A stretch of DNA of 64,000 nt from Bifidobacterium saguinibicoloris. Lineage in GTDB: Bacteria > Actinomycetota > Actinomycetes > Actinomycetales > Bifidobacteriaceae. The notes beneath the pieces are model-generated. The model ran no database searches. It was not told the DNA's origin and saw nothing but the letters and a program-made list of their open reading frames with translations. Numbering within the stretch: the stretch's first letter is position 1; every line of letters begins with the position of its first letter. The stretch is taken from positions 32,464-96,463 of the forward strand of contig NZ_JAHBBF010000009.1 of NCBI RefSeq assembly GCF_019331725.1, written 5' to 3'. This document shows, one piece after another, positions 58,480-64,000 of this stretch. Position numbers and translations under genes: made by a program.

Positions 58480-61344
58480 CTACTCGTTCTGCGCGATGCG
58501 CTTGCATTCGGACGAGAAGTCCTGATGCTGCTGGAGGAGGTCCACCGTCAAAGGCTTGGGGAACGTCTTCGAACGCTTGGACGCATTCGCCGGGGCCTTC
58601 TCGCCCTGGTAGAGCGGCGTCGGGTACGTCTGGAGCAGTTCCTTGCGGCCCTTGTCGATGATGATCCCGGCCATCTTCTGCGCCTTCGGGTTGGTGGCGC
58701 GGCCCTTGTCGAGCACCGCCACCGATTCGGTCAGCGAGTAGTTGCCTTCGGTCGGGTCCACGTAGTCGATGGGCAGGCCCTTCTTCTTGTCCGCGACCGC
58801 CTGGTGGCGCAGGCCGAAGCCGATCGCCACCTCCTTGGCGCGCACGGACTTCAGCGGTCCGGAACCGGACTGCTCAAGGTGCGGGCCCGCGTTGCGGTAG
58901 ATGTCCGTGAGGATCTGCCTGCCCTTCTCGCCGGTGCCGTAGGCGTCGACGATGGCCTGGACCATCAGCCAGCCGGTGGAGGAGCCCTCCATGTCCGGCA
59001 CGGAGATGAGCCCCTTGTACTCCGGCTTGGCGAGGTCGGCGTAGCTGGTCGGCTTCGGCACTCCCGCGGACTTCAGCGCCTCGGTGTTGATGATGATGGC
59101 GCCCTCCTGCGCGGTGGTGGGGGAGCGGTAGGCCGGGGCCTTCGAGTTCTCCGTGGTGCCGAGCAGCTTGGAGTGGACGTCGGTCAGGTCGGCGAACATG
59201 TGGTTGCGTTCCTGCGCGGAATCCACGTAGTAGGAGCTCATCGTGAGCATGTCCGCCTCGAGCGCCTTGCCCTCGGCCAGCATCTTGCCGCCGAGCTCGG
59301 AGGTGCCGAACTCCTGGATGATGTACTGGTCCTTGTAGCCGTTGCGGTCGAGCGCGTGTTCGAAGGCGGTGACGGCCTCCTCGTCGGCGTTCGTGTAGAT
59401 GACGACCTTGCCGCCGGCCGCCGCCGCGGAGGTGGATACCGCGCCGAAGGTGACGAGCAGCGCCACGCACACGGCGGACGTGATGCCCGTGAGCAGGCCG
59501 CGGGCCTTGCGGTTGTTGTCGGTCGGCAGCTGGAACGTCGCCGCCGCGGCGGCGAGCTGACGGCTCGGGCGCACGGTGCTGAACGAGGCGGCCACCTGCG
59601 GGGTCTTCACGGCGGCGCGCTCCTTGGCGCGGGCCTTCGCGCGCGCCAAGGAGCGGTCACGGGTGAACAGGGCGATCAGGCCCTTGACCACGAGGTTCAC
59701 CACGAGGATGAGCAGCGAGAGGACGAACACGTCGTCGAACTTGGCGATGTGCTGCAGGGCGGAGATCTTCGTGGTGATGACCTGCGTGCGGGCTCCGGTG
59801 AGGAACACCACCGCGGAGATCGTCACCATCGCGTTGACGAAGTAGTAGCCGAAGATCTGCAGCAGCGTGGGCCACGCGTTCGGCGTGACCACGCGCACCA
59901 GCGTCTTGATCCAGTTGTCGCCCATGAGCTTGGCGGTGGTCTCCCAACCGGCGTTCATCTTGGTGAGCGAATCCTTGATCATCTGGTACGGGGTGGCGAA
60001 GTAGTGGATGATGTTCGCGATGATGAGGATCCAGAACGTGTTCTGCAGCGGCGAGCCGGAGAAGGCGAACAGGAACGCGATGCCGAGCACCATGCCCGGG
60101 ACCGTGTTGATGATCGCGGAGATCGAATCGACCGAGCGGCGTGCCCACGCGGGCAGCTTCGAACGGGAGGTCACCAGGCCCGCGGCGTAGACGAACAGGC
60201 ATCCGAAGATCGCGGTCATCGCGGCAACGTACAGCGAGTTGACGAACACCTGCGTGAGCTGCGAATCGGTGAACAGGTTCGCGATATGCGCGAACGTGAA
60301 CCCGAGATGGTCCGGCCACTCCTGCACGAACGGGATGAGCAGGATCACGAGGAACACGGACAGCACGCACACGAGCGTCACGACGGACAGCACGCCGCAC
60401 GTCCAGTCGCGGCGCTTGCCCTTCGGCAGCTCCACCTGGCTGATTTGCTTGTAGCGGATCGCGAAGCGTTCGAGCACGGTCATCAGGACGATCGAGATGA
60501 TCGAGGGGATGAGCATGAACACGGCGATCACGGCGCCGCGGTTGAAGTTCGGGATGGAGCCGAGCATCTGGTTGAACAGCGTCATCGCCAGCACGTCGTA
60601 TTCGCCGCCCACCGAGGTCGGGATGCCGTAGTCGGTGAACGCGAGGAAGAACGACTGGATGAACGCGACGGCCAGCGTGCCGACCAGCGGCCTCAGCACG
60701 GTGTTGAGGAACGTGGCCCACGGCTTGTCGCCCATGATGTGGGAGACGATGATGAACTTCTTGTCGACGAACTGGAAGCTGTTGTTGATGAGCAGGAAGC
60801 AGGTCGGCAGCGTGTAGATCACATAGCCGATGAGCAGGCCGTTGAAGCCGTAGATGTCGAACAGCGGATGCCCGATCAGCTGCGTGATGAGACCGTTCTT
60901 GCCGAACGAGTAGATGATCGCGAAGCCGTAGGTGATGGTCGGCAGCAGCATCGGCAGCTGGGCGAGCAGCGCGATGGCCTTCTTGAACCCGGACGGCACG
61001 TTCGTGCAGTTGATGGTGTAGGAGAGCAGGAACGCGAGGATCACGGCGACGAGCGCGGAGACCGCGGAGACGGTCAGCGAGTTGGTGATCGAACGCGTGA
61101 ACTCGGGGCGCGACAGGATCGTCGCGTAGTTCTCCAGCGTGCCGGCGCCGGAGGCGGTGGTGAACGAGCGGATGATCACGAGGATCATCGGCACGACGAG
61201 GAAGCCGAGGAAGCAGGCGGCGACGATCGCCAGCAGCGTCCACAGCTCCGTCTGCTTCGGCTTGGAGGGACGCGCCTCGTAGTTGTGGATCTCGGGGCGG
61301 ATGTTGGGCAGCTGCTTGCCCGCCTGGATGGATTCGACCGACAT
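58480..61344 (-). CDS. Fused ABC importer: double permease plus substrate-binding protein, probable 2-aminoethylphosphonate
   Basis: 954 residues. Residues ~25-560 are two tandem FbpB/PhnU-type permease domains, each about six helices (EAA-type loops IMGDKPWATFLNTVLRPLVG and LMGDNWIKTLVRVVTPNAWP). After a basic linker (ARAKARAKERAAVKTP, ~565-590) comes another TM (LLTGITSAVCVALLVTFGAV, about 617-636), then an iron/AEP-type binding protein domain (about 643-954, from GKVVIYTNADEEAVTAFEHAL). The extra TM puts the binding domain outside the cell. In Salmonella-type systems these parts are separate (PhnS, PhnU, PhnV). Its ATPase is 3 nt upstream and phnWX lie just downstream, which points to AEP; iron is the alternative. 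The single frame is continuous with no sign of error. Confidence 0.9.
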   Translation of the reverse strand: MSVESIQAGKQLPNIRPEIHNYEARPSKPKQTELWTLLAIVAACFLGFLVVPMILVIIRSFTTASGAGTLENYATILSRPEFTRSITNSLTVSAVSALVAVILAFLLSYTINCTNVPSGFKKAIALLAQLPMLLPTITYGFAIIYSFGKNGLITQLIGHPLFDIYGFNGLLIGYVIYTLPTCFLLINNSFQFVDKKFIIVSHIMGDKPWATFLNTVLRPLVGTLAVAFIQSFFLAFTDYGIPTSVGGEYDVLAMTLFNQMLGSIPNFNRGAVIAVFMLIPSIISIVLMTVLERFAIRYKQISQVELPKGKRRDWTCGVLSVVTLVCVLSVFLVILLIPFVQEWPDHLGFTFAHIANLFTDSQLTQVFVNSLYVAAMTAIFGCLFVYAAGLVTSRSKLPAWARRSVDSISAIINTVPGMVLGIAFLFAFSGSPLQNTFWILIIANIIHYFATPYQMIKDSLTKMNAGWETTAKLMGDNWIKTLVRVVTPNAWPTLLQIFGYYFVNAMVTISAVVFLTGARTQVITTKISALQHIAKFDDVFVLSLLILVVNLVVKGLIALFTRDRSLARAKARAKERAAVKTPQVAASFSTVRPSRQLAAAAATFQLPTDNNRKARGLLTGITSAVCVALLVTFGAVSTSAAAAGGKVVIYTNADEEAVTAFEHALDRNGYKDQYIIQEFGTSELGGKMLAEGKALEADMLTMSSYYVDSAQERNHMFADLTDVHSKLLGTTENSKAPAYRSPTTAQEGAIIINTEALKSAGVPKPTSYADLAKPEYKGLISVPDMEGSSTGWLMVQAIVDAYGTGEKGRQILTDIYRNAGPHLEQSGSGPLKSVRAKEVAIGFGLRHQAVADKKKGLPIDYVDPTEGNYSLTESVAVLDKGRATNPKAQKMAGIIIDKGRKELLQTYPTPLYQGEKAPANASKRSKTFPKPLTVDLLQQHQDFSSECKRIAQNE

Positions 61345-61347
61345 GGC

Positions 61348-62151
61348 TCAGGCCTCCCGGCCCGCGGCGACGGGCTCGGCTCCGGCGTGCGCGGCAGCGG
61401 CCCCGTCGCCCTCGTTGAACAGTGTGTAGATGTTGTTGCGCTTGACCTCGAGCTGGTGGAGGATGAACGTCCGCACGAAGTCGCTGGCCGGATGCTCGAT
61501 GATGTTCTCCGGAGTGTCGAACTGCGCGACCTTGCCGTGGTTGATGATGAGCACCTTGTCGCTCATCGTGCACGCCTCTTCCGGATCGTGCGTGACCATG
61601 ATCGTGGTGAGCTTGTACTGCTCGACGATCTGCTTGATCTTCGCCTTGATGGACTCCTTGATGACGCCGTCAAGGGCGGACAGCGGTTCATCGAGCAGCA
61701 GCAGCTTCGGTTTCATCACGAGCGTGCGGGCGAGGGCCACACGCTGCTTCTGGCCGCCGGAGAGCTCGTCGATGCGCTTGTTGAGGTGCTCCTCGAGCCC
61801 CAGCAGCGAGATGAGCTCCTTGATCTCCTGCTCGGAGGAGATGCCCGGGTTGTTGCGCAGGCCGTAGGTGATGTTCTCGTAGGCGGTGAGGTTCGGGAAC
61901 AGCGCGTAGTCCTGGAACACGATGTTGAAGCCGCGCTTCTCCATCGGGACGTGGGTGAGGTCCTCGCCGTCGTAGAGCAGCTGGCCGCTGGTCGGCTCGG
62001 TGATGCCGAGGATGATGTTGAGCAGCGTGGTCTTGCCGCCGCCGGACGGGCCGAGGATCGACATGATCTTGCCGTTGTCCAGCTCCAGGCTGATGCCGTT
62101 CAGCACGTGCGTGTCGCCGAACGATTTGGTGATGTCCTTGAGTTCGAGCAT
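61348..62151 (-). CDS. ABC transporter ATPase, probable 2-aminoethylphosphonate importer
   Basis: 267 residues: Walker A GPSGGGKTT, Q-loop in FNIVFQDYALFPNL, signature LSGGQKQRVALAR, Walker B LLLLDEPLSALD and His in VTHD. It is of the PotA/FbpC/PhnT type but lacks the ~100-residue C-terminal TOBE domain, ending soon after the nucleotide domain with an Ala/Gly tail. First gene of the transporter operon; it precedes the fused permease/binding-protein gene by 3 nt. Confidence 0.92.
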   Translation of the reverse strand: MLELKDITKSFGDTHVLNGISLELDNGKIMSILGPSGGGKTTLLNIILGITEPTSGQLLYDGEDLTHVPMEKRGFNIVFQDYALFPNLTAYENITYGLRNNPGISSEQEIKELISLLGLEEHLNKRIDELSGGQKQRVALARTLVMKPKLLLLDEPLSALDGVIKESIKAKIKQIVEQYKLTTIMVTHDPEEACTMSDKVLIINHGKVAQFDTPENIIEHPASDFVRTFILHQLEVKRNNIYTLFNEGDGAAAAHAGAEPVAAGREA

Positions 62152-62241
62152 ATTCCCTTCAACTGCCTTCCGGAGACCCGCCCTTGCGGGCGGTCCGTAT
62201 CGTGTGGTGCCGGTCTTGCCGGCCGGGTCCGTATTCTGTTA

Positions 62242-62275
62242 TCGCGACGCCGGGAAGGCGTCGTGTCGGCGTGAA
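62242..62275 (-). promoter_or_regulatory. Transporter leader: hairpin and GTTCAC element
   Basis: CGACGCC (62245-62251) / GGCGTCG (62257-62263) forms a small hairpin. Adjacent on the - strand is GTTCACG (near 62270-62276). A GATAAC near 62236 could be a -10, which would put the GTTCAC at about -45. Weak individually. Confidence 0.3.
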
Positions 62276-62329
62276 CCTCTGCCGTATTCCATGGTGTCGC
62301 CGCTTGGGGGCGTACGGACGTCAAACGGG

Positions 62330-62373
62330 GGAAAGTTGGTTGAAAGTACGGTGAACAGCGAGTGAAACTACAC
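62330..62373 (-). promoter_or_regulatory. PHO-box-like array of 11-nt direct repeats
   Basis: On the - strand TTCA occurs at 62366-62363, 62355-62352 and 62344-62341, exactly 11 nt apart, with a weaker fourth unit (TTCC) at 62333-62330. The middle unit reads GTTCACCGTAC, the full GTTCACC core of Streptomyces PhoP boxes, in which units also repeat every 11 nt. It is about 180-220 nt upstream of the AEP transporter ATPase start. A nearby inverted repeat ACTACA (62367-62372) / TGTAGT (62382-62387) may be a second site. Phosphate-starvation control by PhoP is inferred. The rest of 62152-62662 also contains the upstream region of the rightward transporter at 62663, but nothing else I can support. 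Confidence 0.55.
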
Positions 62374-62662
62374 CGGCCGGCTGTAGTCGCGTAGTTTCCG
62401 GCGGCCCGGGCGGCGACGGCGCGGGTGGTGGGTATGTGGTGGGTGCATGCGGAAGGGGCATGTTTGGAATTTGCCGTACGTTTCCCTTTCGTTCATATGT
62501 CGCAACAATGAAAAGTCGGCGATGAAACCTAATCGGCAGTAGTCGTCATCCCGGTTTTTCGACGGAAAAGGTCGGAAAACAGCACGCCGTGGGAACGTAG
62601 TTGGGGCGGGCGTTCCATTAGAATGAGTGGCGCACCATGCCGGAACATTCACGGAGGAACCG

Positions 62663-63859
62663 ATGCGACGTTGGCTCGTCGGGCTGCTTAAGAGCGAAAC
62701 CATTCTCATCGTCGCCACGGTATTGGCCCTCATCTCGTGCTTCATCGTGCCGCCGGACGCGGACTACAAGGGCTACGTCCACATGAGCACCATCAGCCAG
62801 CTGGTATGCCTCATGCTCGTGGTGTGCGGCTTCCAGCGCATTGGCGTGTTCCGCATCATCGGCTCGCGGCTGCTCAGACACGTGAATACGCAGCGCGGGC
62901 TCGTGCTCACGCTCATCTCGCTCACGTTCTTCTCCGCCATGCTCATCACCAACGACGTGGCGCTCGTCACGTTCATCCCGTTCGCCATCTCCGTGCTCGT
63001 CATGGCGGACATGGAGGAGCATGCGGTGCTCGTCGGCACGCTCATGACGGTCGGGGCGAACGTGGGCAGCATGCTCACGCCGATCGGCAACGCGCACAAC
63101 CTGTACCTCAAGGCCCTCACCGGCATGCCGGCCACGGAGATGATCGGCATCATGGCGCCGTATTCCGCCACGGCGGCCATCATGCTCGTGATCGTCACCT
63201 GCGTGGTGTTCGGAGGGCGGCCGGTCTCCGAGTTCAACGAGCTGGATGGCACCGGCATCGAGCAGGGGGTGCTCGCGCCGGAGCGCGGCAAGCATCAGCC
63301 CGACGAGATCCGCATCACCGGCTACGGCGCCGGCTACGGCGGATGGCGCACCGTCGTCTATGCGCTGCTGTTCGTGGTCTGCCTGCTCGCGGTGAGCGAC
63401 TTCGTGCCCCTGTGGGCCATGTGCGTGGTGGTGTTCGCCGCGTTCCTCATCTGCGACCGCAGGGTCTTCCGGAACGTCGACTGGGGTCTGCCGCTCACGT
63501 TCACCATGTTCTTCATCTTCATCGGCAACATGAAGCGCGTGCCCGAATTCTACGAGCTGGCCGCATCCCCCGTGGACGCGCACCCGCTCGAGGTGTCCGT
63601 AGGCTCCAGCCAGCTCATCAGCAACGTGCCCACCACCATCCTTCTGTCCGGATTCACCGAGCAGTGGCGTCCGCTCATCATCGGCACGAACCTCGGCGGC
63701 ATGGGCACGCTCATCGCCTCGATGGCCTCGCTCATCGGCTACAAGAACGTGGTGCGCAAGTACCCGGACCGCAAGGGCCGCTATCTGGCCGTCTACTCCG
63801 CCGTCAACATCCTCTTCCTCATCGTGCTCGTGGGCCTTTCCTGGATCATCGAGCCGTGA
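62663..63859 (+). CDS. SLC13/ArsB-type anion transporter (citrate-transporter-like)
   Basis: 398 residues from ATG 62663 (ACGGAGGAACC Shine-Dalgarno). About 10-11 TM helices. FFSAMLITNDVALVTFIPFAI and SVGSSQLISNVPTTILLSGF, with two hairpin-like SxxNxP-type motifs, mark the ion transporter superfamily (CitT/ArsB/NhaD fold). TPIGNAHNLYL is another family hallmark. Substrate could be a di/tricarboxylate, phosphonate, sulfate or arsenite. It is divergent from the AEP transporter and may share regulation, but no evidence fixes the substrate. Alternative GTG at 62627 has no Shine-Dalgarno. Confidence 0.85.
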   Translation: MRRWLVGLLKSETILIVATVLALISCFIVPPDADYKGYVHMSTISQLVCLMLVVCGFQRIGVFRIIGSRLLRHVNTQRGLVLTLISLTFFSAMLITNDVALVTFIPFAISVLVMADMEEHAVLVGTLMTVGANVGSMLTPIGNAHNLYLKALTGMPATEMIGIMAPYSATAAIMLVIVTCVVFGGRPVSEFNELDGTGIEQGVLAPERGKHQPDEIRITGYGAGYGGWRTVVYALLFVVCLLAVSDFVPLWAMCVVVFAAFLICDRRVFRNVDWGLPLTFTMFFIFIGNMKRVPEFYELAASPVDAHPLEVSVGSSQLISNVPTTILLSGFTEQWRPLIIGTNLGGMGTLIASMASLIGYKNVVRKYPDRKGRYLAVYSAVNILFLIVLVGLSWIIEP

Positions 63860-64000
63860 CGGCCGGGCCGGGCGCATCGGATTCCGTTTCCGTCGTCGTG
63901 TGACGGGCGGAGTGCCGCCGCGTCCGCGAGCCTTTCTCGCCGTTTGCTGCCGACATCCTCTTGTTGTATGTCGTAACGTTATGGTGAAAGCAAAAAACGT
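63860..64000. other. Terminal non-coding segment
   Basis: 141 nt after the last gene. Contains TTGTTGTATG...TAACGTTATGG near 63962-63985, AT-rich enough to be a promoter for a gene beyond the window, but nothing is certain. Confidence 0.25.

Noticed and set aside
58411..62274. Very long + strand frame (over 1200 codons) opposite the AEP transporter genes
   Set aside because: Antisense shadow of a high-GC coding region: low-complexity Glu/Arg/Asp/Val-rich translation with no domains, while the - strand frames have complete transporter motifs.
1..64000. tRNA, rRNA, CRISPR arrays, intact IS elements or prophage
   Set aside because: No tRNA-like cloverleaf, direct repeat-spacer series, transposase with terminal repeats or phage gene block was noticed; a dedicated covariance-model search could still find a small RNA.

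Overview
The window is high-GC DNA from an actinobacterium, most likely Bifidobacterium or a close relative. The assignment rests on GC-rich codon use, two bifidobacterial-type LPxTG pilins, a cbs/cystathionine-lyase/luxS sulfur cluster, a gluconate cluster that would feed 6-phosphogluconate and pentoses to the bifid shunt, and an actinobacterial (ESX/Ecc type) secretion system. Species cannot be named from the sequence alone. I saw no rRNA, tRNA, CRISPR array or intact insertion sequence.

Layout. (1) 64-717: peptide deformylase. (2) 909-21811: a type VII secretion (T7SS) locus of about 21 kb. A leftward arm carries mycosin protease, EccB and EccD. A rightward arm carries two WXG100 proteins, a third WXG-like protein, a second mycosin-like protease, five unrecognised probable substrates or accessory proteins, an EccD-like membrane protein, an RDD-FHA fusion, a three-ATPase EccC and one more unknown. 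No EccA or EccE is evident. Hairpins at 6598, 10787 and 14806 may divide the rightward arm into segments. (3) 21913-23367: DEDDh exonuclease-like protein. (4) 23498-28854: five-gene peptide-type ABC importer. (5) 28908-34405: sulfur amino acid cluster (polycysteine leader peptide, cystathionine beta-synthase, cystathionine gamma-synthase/lyase, LuxS), interrupted by two leftward envelope genes. (6) 34501-38475: gluconate regulator, permease, kinase and 6-phosphogluconate dehydrogenase. (7) 38637-42408: acetyltransferase, amino acid permease, alanine racemase. (8) 42784-48389: two sortase-anchored pilins without an adjacent sortase. (9) 48618-52616: HTH protein, dGTPase, DNA primase. (10) 52837-56074: pdxS, pdxT and a MocR-type regulator for de novo vitamin B6. 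(11) 56123-62151: leftward 2-aminoethylphosphonate (AEP) module with phnX, phnW, a permease-permease-binding-protein fusion and its ATPase. (12) 62663-63859: SLC13/ArsB-like transporter.

How the parts fit. LuxS releases homocysteine, CBS makes cystathionine, and the gamma-lyase releases cysteine; a leader peptide with three consecutive Cys codons probably senses charged tRNA-Cys. The AEP transporter would feed PhnW (AEP to phosphonoacetaldehyde) and PhnX (to acetaldehyde plus phosphate); 11-nt GTTCACC-type repeats upstream suggest phosphate-starvation control. PdxST would supply PLP for several PLP enzymes encoded nearby (PhnW, Alr, CBS, Cgl).

Most novel points: the T7SS substrate set, the single-chain AEP importer with its PHO-box-like repeats, and the Cys-Cys-Cys leader peptide.
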